The position numbers were made by a program, and so were the translations under genes. From Alphaproteobacteria bacterium (GTDB lineage Bacteria > Pseudomonadota > Alphaproteobacteria > VGDZ01), in assembly GCA_016869515.1 (NCBI GenBank), contig VGDZ01000002.1:53418-117417 (forward strand): a stretch of DNA of 64,000 bases. The letters run 5' to 3'. The notes beneath the pieces were generated by a model. It saw only the letters and a list, made by a program, of their open reading frames with translations. It made no database searches and was not told the origin of the DNA. Positions 32,820 through 43,640 of this stretch are shown here, piece after piece. Within the stretch, counting starts at the first letter, position 1. The number at the start of each line of letters is the position of its first letter.

Positions 32820-33078
32820 TGTGTAGCAGCGCCTTCATGTCTTTGATGGTTGCGGAGAACGCCAGCGGCGGGACCATCGCACCCTGGCCGTAGAATGCCA
32901 GCACGTCCTCGCGGCGGGTGGGACGGTCGCGGAAGACGAAGACCTTTCGCCGGCCTTCGGCGCGCAGATCGAGGAGGTCGTAGCCCGTGCGGCGCAGGAA
33001 GCAGGCCAGATAAAAGTCGCGCGTCTCGAACGCGGTATCACCGCTCGACTTCCGGATATCGGCTCGTTCAGTTGACAC
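32812..33078 (-). CDS. DUF5659-like small protein
   Basis: FETRDFYLACFLRRTGYDLLDLRAEGRRKVFVFRD; GTG start preceded by GAGGAGG. Confidence 0.65.
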   Translation of the reverse strand: MSTERADIRKSSGDTAFETRDFYLACFLRRTGYDLLDLRAEGRRKVFVFRDRPTRREDVLAFYGQGAMVPPLAFSATIKDMKALLHNA

Positions 33079-33103
33079 TTAACATCCTCCTCAAAAAAAA
33101 GAG

Positions 33104-33877
33104 TCAGCGTGCGGACTGAAACCATAGCTGGCGCGGGACATCCCGGTGCAACAGACCAATCCGCTCCAGCCGAATGCGCATCGAGACCATCGAAACCTGA
33201 AACTTCTCGGCAAACGGCCGCACAAACTCGTTGAGCGCCTCATTGTAGCGCTGTTGATCGTAGGACCGGAGGGCGGACGCAATCTCGTCTCCTACGTTTC
33301 CCGGCAAGGTCAGGCGGCTATTACGTTTTAAGATACGGGCGTTGTTGTCGCCAAAACGCTCCCGCCAAGCCTCGATCAGGAGGTCTTTGGGCATCAGCAG
33401 GCACGACGCGTAGGCGTCGGCCTGCCACTCCACTCGGTCCTTGGCCTGGCTGGAACGGCAGATGACGGCGGGAGGCGTCGGCCCAACGAACAAGGCGATC
33501 TGCGCCGGGTCTTTGACGAACAGGTGGCGATGCAAGCGCCAATGCCCACCGCCCTCGTGAGCCAGCGTGAACCGATATCGCCCCTCTTTGAATGAGTTCT
33601 CTTCAGGGTCGAGACTTTGGTCGATCACGATCCGGCGATCATCGAAGAATATCGCGCCGAGAATGTCGGCATCTCCTTCCGGATCGCGCGGCACACCGAA
33701 CAGTCGGTGGGTATCGTCGAACTCGATGCCGAGTCTCAGGTGCTTTTCGACGATATCCTCAATGGGGACCGGCGGTTGGATGCCAGCGCCACGTTTCTGC
33801 GCAAACTCGCCCAGCAGCGACGCCGCATCTCGCTCGATCTGTTCCTCGGAAAGGAAGGGTACCAACTTCGCCATCAC
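33104..33877 (-). CDS. ImmA/IrrE family metallo-endopeptidase
   Basis: RYRFTLAHEGGGHWRLHRH zinc motif, EWQADAYASCLLMPKDLL. Confidence 0.9.
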   Translation of the reverse strand: MMAKLVPFLSEEQIERDAASLLGEFAQKRGAGIQPPVPIEDIVEKHLRLGIEFDDTHRLFGVPRDPEGDADILGAIFFDDRRIVIDQSLDPEENSFKEGRYRFTLAHEGGGHWRLHRHLFVKDPAQIALFVGPTPPAVICRSSQAKDRVEWQADAYASCLLMPKDLLIEAWRERFGDNNARILKRNSRLTLPGNVGDEIASALRSYDQQRYNEALNEFVRPFAEKFQVSMVSMRIRLERIGLLHRDVPRQLWFQSAR

Positions 33878-33922
33878 GCCGTCATCCTTATCTGCATCGT
33901 TGAAGTCTTGGTTTTCCGGCTG

Positions 33923-34276
33923 TCAGTCGTCCTTCGCCTTTTGCGCCTGCCGGGCCAACTGGGCGATATCGTCGGCGGTGAGGCCCTTGGTCGTGCGCAG
34001 GAGCGCCGCCAGCTCGACCGGATGGCGCTTGATGATGTCGGTGATATCGGTCGATACGCGCCCGGCCCGCGCCAGCAGGTCGTCGGTATCGCACCCGATG
34101 ATCTTGGCGATCGCCCGGACCTTGTCCTCGGCCGGCGGAGGGAACTCGTCCCGCTCGACCTTCGACAGGTAGGTGGGGCTGACCCCGATCATCTTCGCCA
34201 TCTCGCGCAATCCGATCTCCTTGCCTTCGCGTTCGCGGCGGATGAATGCCCCGAACTTCTCCCTCGCACCGGTCAT
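33923..34276 (-). CDS. XRE-family transcriptional regulator (ImmR-like)
   Basis: GLREMAKMIGVSPTYLSKVERDEFPPPAEDKVRAIAKIIGCD HTH. Confidence 0.92.
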   Translation of the reverse strand: MTGAREKFGAFIRREREGKEIGLREMAKMIGVSPTYLSKVERDEFPPPAEDKVRAIAKIIGCDTDDLLARAGRVSTDITDIIKRHPVELAALLRTTKGLTADDIAQLARQAQKAKDD

Positions 34277-34304
34277 CGCTCCTCACTCTCGACTCTCGTC
34301 TTCT

Positions 34305-34358
34305 GTTTAGGTGTCAATTTACAGTCGATTCGCGCCGACTGTCAACTTTCCGCTAAAC
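34305..34358. promoter_or_regulatory. 54-bp imperfect dyad upstream of XRE regulator (candidate operator)
   Basis: gtttag...acagtcg attcgcgc cgactgt...ctaaac; both arm pairs share the same centre (34331.5). Confidence 0.55.
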
Positions 34359-34481
34359 ACTTGCCGCCGGGACGGTCAGGCCGCCAGCCGCAACTCGCGG
34401 ATTTCCTCAAGGACCCGCCGAAATTCAAGTTTCGGCGCAAGGCACATGGTTCGATATCGGGCTATAAAGGGGAGCCACTCC

Positions 34482-35528
34482 CTACCCCAATTCCCGCCGG
34501 ACGATCGCCGCGCCCTCGGCCATGGCCTTGAGCTTGCCGAAGGCGGTGGCGCGCGGCAGGTACTTCATGCCGCAATCGGGCGCCGCCACCAGCTTGTCGG
34601 CGGGTAGGTATTCGAGGGCGTGGCGCAGGCGCGCGGCCACGGTTTCGGCGCTTTCCACCGCCGGATCGTTGAGATCGATCACGCCCAGATTGACGGTCTT
34701 GCCCTTGAGTTCGGCCAGCACGCCGAGATCGAGCCTGGGCTGGGCGGCCTCGATCGAGATTTGATCGGCGGTGCAGCCGGCGAGGTCGCCGAGGAAGGAA
34801 TAGCCGGTCGGCTTGCTGACGCCGGGGACGATGGCGGCATAGCCGAAGCAGAGATGGACCACGGTGGTGACATCGATCCCTTCCAGCGCGCGGTTGATGG
34901 CGGCAACGGCATAGCGCTTGGCCGCGGCCGGATTGTTGCGCAGCCAGGGCTCGTCCAGCTGGATGACGTCGGCGCCGGCGCGTTCGAGTTCGCGCGCTTC
35001 GGCGTTGACCGCGGCGGCGTAGTCCATCGCCAGTTCGGCATCGTCGCGATAATGCTCGTTTTTGACCTGCTGGCCCAAGGTAAAGGGACCCGGCAGGGTG
35101 ATCTTGGCGAAGCGCGCCGTGTTGCGGCGCAGGAACTCCATGTCGCGGGTCTCGACCCCGCGCACGCGCCGGATCGGCCCGACCACGCGCGGCACCTGGA
35201 TCAGCGTGCCGACGGTCGAGCGCATTTCCGCTGGCCGCTCGCTGTCGACGCCTTCCAGCGCGGTGGCGAAACGGTTGGAATAGCTTTCGCGCCGGATCTC
35301 GCCGTCGGTGACAATGTCGATTCCGGCCCGTTCCATTTCCTGGATGGCCAGGATGGTGGCGTCGTCCTGGGCGGCTTCCAGCCAGGGCTCGGCCACGCGC
35401 CAGATGTCGCGGGCGCGGGTGCGCGGCACCTGCTTCGAGAGCAGCGCCCGGTCGACAAGCCAATCCGGCTGGGGATAGCTGCCGACCACGGCGGTCGGCA
35501 GCAGCGGCAGTTTCCTAGTCGCGGACAT
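34482..35528 (-). CDS. MetE-like cobalamin-independent methionine synthase C-terminal family protein
   Basis: LLPTAVVGSYPQPDWLVDRALL, DIVTDGEIRRESY, GADVIQLDEPWL, CGMKYLPRATAFGKLKAM. Confidence 0.9.
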   Translation of the reverse strand: MSATRKLPLLPTAVVGSYPQPDWLVDRALLSKQVPRTRARDIWRVAEPWLEAAQDDATILAIQEMERAGIDIVTDGEIRRESYSNRFATALEGVDSERPAEMRSTVGTLIQVPRVVGPIRRVRGVETRDMEFLRRNTARFAKITLPGPFTLGQQVKNEHYRDDAELAMDYAAAVNAEARELERAGADVIQLDEPWLRNNPAAAKRYAVAAINRALEGIDVTTVVHLCFGYAAIVPGVSKPTGYSFLGDLAGCTADQISIEAAQPRLDLGVLAELKGKTVNLGVIDLNDPAVESAETVAARLRHALEYLPADKLVAAPDCGMKYLPRATAFGKLKAMAEGAAIVRRELG

Positions 35529-36153
35529 AGTCGATATCGGACCCCGAACGGCGGGAAAAGAAGCGGCATTTGAGCCAAGCGCCGTCGGCTTCCGCATACC
35601 ACACCTCGCAGCGGATATCGCCGTCGACCCGGTAATGTCGCGCCATCGCCTGCCCCGCGCCGCGCGCCACCGCCTCGTTGCCCATGCGCCGCACTTCGAC
35701 CTCGGCAAGCCGCCCCGACTGCGCGTTGAGCCAAGGCCGGCGGCCGAGCGCCGCCTCGTCCCACCAGGTGGAGGCCGTGACTGTCGGCGGCAACAGCGCC
35801 TCGCCTTCATGCGTGCGCAGCCGGAAGCCGGCGGGTTCGGCCGCGCCGTTCAGCCAGGTGACGCGCCCGTCGTCGTCGGTCCGCGCCTCGAAAGCGACCA
35901 GGCGTGGACCCTCGCGCCGCTCTTGCGCGTGATGGCGATAGCGATAGATCGGCAGGCCCAAAAGCCGCACCGTCAGTTCGACGTCGATCGCGGCCGCGAC
36001 GGACTCGCCCTGGCGCATAAGGCTGATACGGTGACGGCCGATGCGTTCGCCCTTGCGCCAAACGGCGAAAGACAACTCCGTTCCCGCAGCCGCGGCCGGC
36101 CACGGCCACGTCGCCGCGGCGGCCAACAGCGTTCGGCGATCGATCCCCTGCAC
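35515..36153 (-). CDS. DUF6134-like exported protein
   Basis: Tat-like RRTLLAAAATWPW leader, LSFAVWRKGERIGRHRISL. Confidence 0.65.
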   Translation of the reverse strand: MQGIDRRTLLAAAATWPWPAAAAGTELSFAVWRKGERIGRHRISLMRQGESVAAAIDVELTVRLLGLPIYRYRHHAQERREGPRLVAFEARTDDDGRVTWLNGAAEPAGFRLRTHEGEALLPPTVTASTWWDEAALGRRPWLNAQSGRLAEVEVRRMGNEAVARGAGQAMARHYRVDGDIRCEVWYAEADGAWLKCRFFSRRSGSDIDYVRD

Positions 36154-36208
36154 GGGATCATCTTACGCGGCAACGGCTTCGGGTCTACACTCGGTCGACG
36201 GAGAAACC

Positions 36209-36814
36209 ATGAATCGAGATCGAGTCGAATTGCTGGACCACGCGGTGATGGCCAAGGGGTTCTATCGCTACGAGAAGTTCGGCCTCAGCCACGACCTGTT
36301 CGGCGGCGGGCATACCGCGCGGATCGAGCGCGAGGTGCTGATCCGGCCGCACGCCGTCGGCGTTTTGCCCTACGATCCGGTGCGCGATCGGGTGGTGCTG
36401 ATCGAGCTGTTCCGCATCGGCGCCTATGCCGCGCGCGACGCCAACCCGTGGACTATCGAGATCGCCGCCGGCATGGTCGAGGAAGGCGAGAGCCTTGAGG
36501 ACGTGGCCCGGCGCGAGACGCAGGAAGAATGCGGCGTGGCGCTGAACGGGTCGCTCGAATACATCACCGAATTCTACACCTCGCCCGGCGGCTGCACCGA
36601 GCGCTGCGCGCTCTATTGCGGGCAAGTCGACGCCGGACGAGTCGACGGAATCCATGGCCTCAAGGAGGAACACGAGGACATCCGCGTCTTCGCGCCGCGC
36701 TTCGAGGAAGCGATGGCGATGATCGCCGACGGCCGGATTCGCGTCAGCCACATCCTCATCAGCCTCTACTGGCTGGCGCTCAACCGGCCGCGTCTGCGCG
36801 AGACTTGGCGATGA
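36209..36814 (+). CDS. NUDIX hydrolase, ADP-ribose pyrophosphatase type
   Basis: IEIAAGMVEEGESLEDVARRETQEECGV nudix box, FYTSPGGCTERCALY. Confidence 0.92.
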   Translation: MNRDRVELLDHAVMAKGFYRYEKFGLSHDLFGGGHTARIEREVLIRPHAVGVLPYDPVRDRVVLIELFRIGAYAARDANPWTIEIAAGMVEEGESLEDVARRETQEECGVALNGSLEYITEFYTSPGGCTERCALYCGQVDAGRVDGIHGLKEEHEDIRVFAPRFEEAMAMIADGRIRVSHILISLYWLALNRPRLRETWR

Positions 36815-37518
36815 TCCGGCGCTGGTTGCTGGCGATCCTGTTGGCGGCGCCGCTGGCGGCTTCGCAGGCGGCCGAGCCGATCGATCTCGAATTGGCCTTG
36901 ATGGTCGACGTTTCGCTGTCGATCGACGAGGAGGAATACCGCCTGCAGCGCAACGGCTATGTCCGCGCCTTCCGCAATCCCGCCGTCCAGCACGCCATCG
37001 GCCAAGGCCGCCGGCGCGCGGTGGCGGTGATGTACGCCGAATGGGCCGACTACGCGGTGCAAGACGTGGTGGTCGAGTGGACGCTGTTGCGCTCGCCGAC
37101 CGATGCCAATGCCTTCGCCGACCGGCTGGAAAGGGCGCGGCCGCGGCACAGCGCCGGCTCGACCTCGCTTTCGGGCGCGATCGACTTCGCCGCCCGTCAA
37201 TTCGGCCGCGCCGGCTATGTCGGCCAGCGCCGCGTGATCGACATCTCGGGCGACGGCATGAACAATTCCGGCCGCGATCCGCGTTTCGCCCGCGACGATG
37301 CCGTGCGCCAGGGCATCGTCATCAACGGCGTCGCCATCCTGACCGAGGTGGCGACGCTGGACGACTACTACCAGCGCTATGTCGCCGGCGGCGACGGCGC
37401 GTTCGTGGTCGGGGCGCGCGATTTCGGCGACTTCGCCCGCGCCATTCTCGGCAAGCTGGCGCGCGAGATTTCGGGCCGCCCGCTCGACGGCGACACCATG
37501 CTGGCCGAAGCGCCGTGA
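36811..37518 (+). CDS. DUF1194 (VWA-like) exported protein
   Basis: DLELALMVDVSLSIDEEEYRLQRNGYVRAFR, HSAGSTSLSGAIDFA, RRVIDISGDGMNN. Confidence 0.88.
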   Translation: MIRRWLLAILLAAPLAASQAAEPIDLELALMVDVSLSIDEEEYRLQRNGYVRAFRNPAVQHAIGQGRRRAVAVMYAEWADYAVQDVVVEWTLLRSPTDANAFADRLERARPRHSAGSTSLSGAIDFAARQFGRAGYVGQRRVIDISGDGMNNSGRDPRFARDDAVRQGIVINGVAILTEVATLDDYYQRYVAGGDGAFVVGARDFGDFARAILGKLAREISGRPLDGDTMLAEAP

Positions 37519-38750
37519 GCGCGGATCCGGCCGCGGCCGCGCGCGGCTTCGATCTGCGCGCCATCGGCCGCGATTTCCTCGACGACCCCTACCCGACCTA
37601 TCGCCTGCTGCGGACCCACGACCCGGTGCATCGCAATCCGGACGGCAGCTATTTCTTGACCCGCTGGCGCGATCTCGACCGGGTCTATCGCGACAATGCC
37701 CGCTTCAGTTCGGACAAGAAGGCCGAGTTTCGGCCCAAATTCGGCGACAGCCCGCTCTATCTGCACCACACCACCAGCCTGGTGTTCAACGATCCGCCGC
37801 TGCATACCCGCGTCCGCAGGCTGCTGGCGCCGGCCTTCACGCCGCGGGCGCTTGGGCTGCTCGAAACCAAGTTCGTCGCCCTGGTCGATGGGCTGCTCGA
37901 CCGCGCCGAGACCCGCGGCGGCATGGACACGATCGCGGATTATGCCGCGGCGCTGCCGGTCGAGATCGTCGGCGACATGCTGGGCGTGCCGCGCGAAGAA
38001 CGCGGCCCCTTGCGCGAATGGTCGCTGTCGATCCTGGGCGCGCTGGAGCCGGTTCCCAGCCCGGCGGCGCTCGATTGGGGCAACCGCTCGGTGCGCGATT
38101 TCACCGACTACCTGACTCGGCACATCGCCCGCTTCCGCGCCGATCCCGGCCTGGTCGACCGGCTGGGCATGGGCGAGGTCATGGCCATGCTGCTGGCCGA
38201 AAGCAAGGACGGAGACCGCCTGACCGACGTCGAGCTGATCCAGAACTGCATCTTCATCCTCAACGCCGGGCACGAGACCACCGCCAACCTGATCGGCAAC
38301 GGCATCGCGCTGTTGATCGACCACCCGGAGCAGATGGCGCGGCTGCGCGCCGATCCCGGGCTGATCCGGTCGGCGGTCGAGGAAATGCTGCGCTACGAGA
38401 GTTCCAACCAGCTCGGCAACCGCCGCGCCACCGAAGATGTCGAGATCGGCGGCGTCGCCATGCCGGCCGGGACTTTCATCACCCTCGGCATTGGCGCCGC
38501 CAATCGCGATCCCGAGGAATTCGCCGATCCCGAGCGCTTCGACATCGGCCGCGCGCCCAATCGCCACCTCGCCTTCGGCGGCGGCATCCATGCCTGCGCC
38601 GGCATGAGCCTGGCGCGGCTGGAGGGCCGCATCGCCATCGAGCGCCTGCTGGCGCGGTTCGGTCGCATCGAGCGCACCGGCGCGCCCAAGCGCGGCGGGC
38701 GGGCACGCTTCCGCGGCTATCTCAGCTACCCGTTGAGCCTCGGCCGCTGA
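37515..38750 (+). CDS. Cytochrome P450
   Basis: NAGHETTANLIGNG I-helix, EEMLRYES ExxR, FGGGIHACAGMSLARLEGRIA heme motif. Confidence 0.95.
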   Translation: MSADPAAAARGFDLRAIGRDFLDDPYPTYRLLRTHDPVHRNPDGSYFLTRWRDLDRVYRDNARFSSDKKAEFRPKFGDSPLYLHHTTSLVFNDPPLHTRVRRLLAPAFTPRALGLLETKFVALVDGLLDRAETRGGMDTIADYAAALPVEIVGDMLGVPREERGPLREWSLSILGALEPVPSPAALDWGNRSVRDFTDYLTRHIARFRADPGLVDRLGMGEVMAMLLAESKDGDRLTDVELIQNCIFILNAGHETTANLIGNGIALLIDHPEQMARLRADPGLIRSAVEEMLRYESSNQLGNRRATEDVEIGGVAMPAGTFITLGIGAANRDPEEFADPERFDIGRAPNRHLAFGGGIHACAGMSLARLEGRIAIERLLARFGRIERTGAPKRGGRARFRGYLSYPLSLGR

Positions 38751-39514
38751 TCAGGCCTCGGCATCGAGCGTCATGCCGTCCCAGCCGGGCTCGACTCCGG
38801 GCGGCAGGCGCTTGGCCAGATCGGCATAATCCAACAAGCCCGACATGTGGGTGAGGATGGCGCGCTCGGGCTTGACCCGCGCGATCCATTCCAGCACCGG
38901 CTCGACCAGGGCATGGGTCGGGTGATAGGGCGCGAAGCGCAGCGCCGCCACGATCCAGGTGCGCACGCCTTTCAACGCCTCGAAGGCCGGCTCGGGCAGG
39001 CGGATCAGATCGGTCGAATAGGCCAAATCGCCGAAACGATAGCCCAGCGAGACCACGTTGCCGTGATCCTGCTCGAACGGAATCACCTTCAGATCGCCGA
39101 TCTGAAACGGGCCGGCGACGTCATGTGCCACCAGCAGCGGCTTGTAGTGTTCGATCTCCTCGAAGACGTAGCCGAAGCGCGCCTTGAAGCGCCGCCACAT
39201 GTCGGGCCGGGCATAACCGTCGCAGGGCCGGCCGCGCCGGTGCACCGGCCAGCGCAGGTCGTCGACGCCATGGATGTGGTCGGCATGGTCGTGGGTGTAG
39301 AGCACGGCGTCGATCGACTTGATGCCGGCGTCCAGGCACTGCACGCGCATGTCGGGCGAGGTGTCGACCAGGATCGAGGTGGTCGGGGTCTGGACGTGGA
39401 TCGAGGCACGGCGGCGGCGATTGCGCGGATTGGCGGGATCGCTTTGGCCCCAGTCCTCGCCGATATGCGGATTGCCGCCCGAACCGCCGCAACCCAACAC
39501 CGTGACCTGGAGCT

Positions 39515-39518
<4 letters not shown>
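38751..39518 (-). CDS. MBL fold metallo-hydrolase (PhnP-like)
   Basis: VTVLGCGGSGGNP, YTHDHADHIHGVDDLRW, ILTHMSG. Confidence 0.92.
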
Positions 39519-40274
<756 letters not shown>

Positions 40275-40288
<14 letters not shown>

Positions 40289-41834
40289 CGGCGGCGGCGC
40301 CTTCCTCGACGAAGCGCGGAAACAGGGCGGTGGGCGCCGGCAGCGCCGTGCCCGGTGCCAACCGCCGGGCCAGCGCCGCGAAATCGCGCGCCCCCTCGCC
40401 CTGGCCCAGCGCCGCCAGCAGCTTGGCGCCCGAACCCGGCATGACCGGCTGCACCAGGATGCCGAGATGGCGCAACACCTCGGCGGCGACGTAAAGCACC
40501 GTCGCCATGCGCGCCGGATCGGCGGTCTTCAGCTTCCACGGCGCCTGGGCGTTGATGTAGCGATCGGCCTCGCCGATCACGGCCCACAGCCGCTCGAGCA
40601 TGGCATGCGGCGCCGGTACCGCCATGTCGGCGCGGCAGCCCGCCAGCAGCGCGCTTGCCTTGTCCAGCAGCGCGCTGTCCTCGGCCGAAAACGCGCCGGG
40701 TGCCGGCGCCTTGGCCTCGCAATTGCGCTGAATCTGGGTCAGCACGCGCTGCGCCAGATTGCCCAAGCCGTTGGCGAGGTCGCCGTTGATGCGTCCGACC
40801 ATGGCGCGGTGCGAGAAGTCCCCATCCTGGCCGAAGGGCAGTTCGCGCAAGAGGAAATAGCGCACCGGATCGAGGCCGTATTTGCGCGCCGTCGCCACCG
40901 GTTCGATGACGTTGCCCAGCGACTTGGACATCTTCTGGCCTTCGATCGTCCACCAGCCATGGGCGAAGACGCGCTTGGGCGGCTCGACCCCGGCCGCCAT
41001 CAGGAAGGCCGGCCAATAGACGGTGTGGAAGCGGACGATGTCCTTGCCGACCATGTGCATGTCGGCCGGCCAATAGCGGCGATAGGACGGCGTCGCTTCG
41101 TCGGGATAACCCACCGCGGTGATGTAATTGGTCAGCGCGTCCAGCCAGACATACATGATGTGCTTGGGATCGTTCGGCACCTTGACGCCCCAAGAGAACG
41201 AGGTGCGGCTGACCGAAAGGTCCTTGAGTCCGGATTTGACGAAACTGATGACCTCGTTGCGGCGGCTGTCGGGGGCGATGAAATCGGGCCGCTCGGCATA
41301 GAGCTTGAGCAGCCGGTCCTGCCAGGCCGAGAGGCGGAAGAAATAGGACGGCTCCTTGACCCATTCGACCTCGGCGCCCGAGGGCGCGCGGCGCTTGCCG
41401 TCGGGACCCAGGGTCAGCTCGTCCTCGCCGTAGAACGCCTCGTCGCGCACCGCGTACCAGCCTTCGTAGGCGCCGAGGTAGATCTCGCCGCGCTCGACCA
41501 GCTTCTGCCACAGCGCCTGGCAGGCGCGCAGATGCCGCGGCTCGGTGGTGCGGATGAAGTCGTCGTTGGAGATGTCGAGCTGGGTCATCAGCGCGCGGAA
41601 CGAATCCGACAGCCGGTCGCAGAACGCTTGGGGTGCCTCGCCCGCCGCCGCCGCCGCCTTCTCAACCTTCTGGCCGTGCTCGTCGGTGCCGGTGAGGAAA
41701 TGCACCGTCCGCCCGTCCAGGCGATGGAAGCGGGCGATGGCGTCGCACACCACGGTGGTATAGGCGTGGCCGATATGGGGCACGTCGTTGACGTAGTAGA
41801 TCGGCGTGGTGATGTAGAAGCGCTCGGCGCTCAT
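40275..41834 (-). CDS. metG: Methionyl-tRNA synthetase
   Basis: FYITTPIYYVNDVPHIGHAYTTV, TGTDEHGQKV, KMSKSLGNVI. Confidence 0.96.
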
Positions 41835-42976
41835 GCTGGGGCTCCGCCGCGCGCGGCCCGCTCCAGCGCGCCGAAGGCGGCCAGCAGCGTCTGCTTGCGG
41901 TCGAGGTTGACCGCATCGGCGCGGTCGAACAGGCGGGCGAGCTTTTCCCACAGCTCGACCCAGCGATCAAGGCTCTGCGCGCCGACCAGCCGCGCCATCG
42001 CCGCATCCTCGCCGGGCAGAACCTCGGCGCCGGCGCCGAGCGCGCCGAACCGCGCCAGTCGCGCCAGCCAACCCAGCAGCAGATCGACCAGGGTGGCGTA
42101 GCCGCCATCCTGGTCGCGACGCGCCAGCCGGTCGCCCAGCGCGTGCAGCGCCCCGGCATCGAGCCGCGGCAAGGACTCGATCAAGCCGATCAGTTCGCGG
42201 TAAAGCGCGACCCCGCCGGCGCCGTGCAGCGCCGCGGCGCGCCCCGGCCGGCCCTCGGCCAGCCCGATCAGGGCCTGGCGCTGGTCGGGATCGAGGTCCG
42301 GCAAGAGCCGCGACAGCACCTGGTCCATCGCCGCCGGCCGCAAGGGCCTCAGCGACAACACCGCGCAGCGCGAACGGATGGTGGCAAGCTGGCGGCCGGG
42401 CGCGTGACAAACCAAAAGCAGGAGCGCGCGCTTGGGCGGCTCTTCGAGGGTCTTGAGCAGGGCATTGGCGGCGTTTCGGTTCATCTGGTCGAGGGCGTCG
42501 ATCACCGCCACCCGCCAAGCACCCTCGCCCGCGGTCTTGGTAAAAAACTCCTTCATCCGGCGCGCTTCGTGGATCCGGATTTCGGTGAAAAACCGGCCGG
42601 ACTTTTCGTTCCAGCCGCGCTCGACCGCGCACAGATCGGCATGCCCCAGTGCCGCCACCCGCCGGAACACCGGATCCTCCGGCGCCACCTGCAGCGAGGT
42701 CGCTGGCGGCGGCGCGCCGAACAGGCCCTCGCCCGCACCGCCTTGCTCGCCCTGCTTGAGCACGAAGCGGGCGAAGCGATAGGCCAGCGTCGCCTTGCCG
42801 ATGCCCGACGGCCCCGCCAGCATCAGCGCATGCGGCATGCGGCCGCTGTTCCACAGCGCCAGCAGCCGCGCCTCGGCCTCCTCGTGACCCCACAGCGCCG
42901 CGGCATGGCGCGGGCCGTAGCCGTCGAAGTCCTCGGCCGGGACTTCGTTCGGATCGACCGCGCGGGCGCGACTCAT
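41831..42976 (-). CDS. holB: DNA polymerase III subunit delta'
   Basis: HALMLAGPSGIGKATLAYRFARF, ALLKTLEEPPKRALLLLVCHAPGRQLATIRSRC; upstream of metG/tatD, downstream of tmk. Confidence 0.92.
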   Translation of the reverse strand: MSRARAVDPNEVPAEDFDGYGPRHAAALWGHEEAEARLLALWNSGRMPHALMLAGPSGIGKATLAYRFARFVLKQGEQGGAGEGLFGAPPPATSLQVAPEDPVFRRVAALGHADLCAVERGWNEKSGRFFTEIRIHEARRMKEFFTKTAGEGAWRVAVIDALDQMNRNAANALLKTLEEPPKRALLLLVCHAPGRQLATIRSRCAVLSLRPLRPAAMDQVLSRLLPDLDPDQRQALIGLAEGRPGRAAALHGAGGVALYRELIGLIESLPRLDAGALHALGDRLARRDQDGGYATLVDLLLGWLARLARFGALGAGAEVLPGEDAAMARLVGAQSLDRWVELWEKLARLFDRADAVNLDRKQTLLAAFGALERAARGGAPA

Positions 42977-43605
42977 CGGCCGAGCCGTTCGCGCACCTGC
43001 GCCCGCAGTGCGGCAAAGACCGCATCGGGTTCGGCGCTGGCGTCGATCACCGCGCAGCGTTCGCGCTCGGTCGCGGCGATGGCCAGAAATCCCTGCCGCA
43101 GGCGCTCGTGAAAGGCGCGGTCCATGCGCTCGTAGCGGTCCTCGCCGCCGCCGCGCGCCGATGCGCGCCTGAGGCCAAGCTCGACCGGCAGATCGAGGAT
43201 CAGGGTCAGGTCGGGCTTGAACTCGCCCAGCACCAGGCGATGCAGACGTGCGATCGATTCGCGGCCGAGTTGGTGGCCGAAGCCCTGATAGGCCGCGGTC
43301 GAATCGGCGAAACGATCGCAGATCACCCAGCGACCCGCGGCCAGTGCCGGCTCGATCCGGCTACGGACATGATCGAGCCTGGCCGCGTAGTGCAGCAGGG
43401 CCTCGCTCCACGGTTGCCAGCGCTCGACCGCGCCGCCGACCAAGAGGCCGCGAATGGCCTCGGCGCCGGGCGTGCCGCCGGGTTCGCGGGTCAAGTCGAC
43501 TTCGAGGCCGGAGGCGGCCAGCTCGACCGCCAGCCGCTTGGCCTGGGTCGATTTGCCGCCGCCCTCGCCGCCCTCGAAAGTGATGAACTTGCCGCGCGTT
43601 GTCAT
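42973..43605 (-). CDS. tmk: Thymidylate kinase
   Basis: GKFITFEGGEGGGKSTQAKRLA, LTREPGGTPGAEAIR, DRFADSTAAYQGFG. Confidence 0.96.
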   Translation of the reverse strand: MTTRGKFITFEGGEGGGKSTQAKRLAVELAASGLEVDLTREPGGTPGAEAIRGLLVGGAVERWQPWSEALLHYAARLDHVRSRIEPALAAGRWVICDRFADSTAAYQGFGHQLGRESIARLHRLVLGEFKPDLTLILDLPVELGLRRASARGGGEDRYERMDRAFHERLRQGFLAIAATERERCAVIDASAEPDAVFAALRAQVRERLGR

Positions 43606-43640
43606 GCCGGGCGCAGACTACGCGAACCGGGCCAAAGGCT

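Larger units (their letters stand above)
17373..34477. mobile_element. Putative integrative element / genomic island at tRNA-Asn (right boundary tentative)
   Basis: Serine recombinase overlapping tRNA-Asn, XRE+ImmA pair, toprim primase and helicase-like genes, small island-type ORFs, cargo operon; core gene (metE-like) resumes at 34482. Confidence 0.6.
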
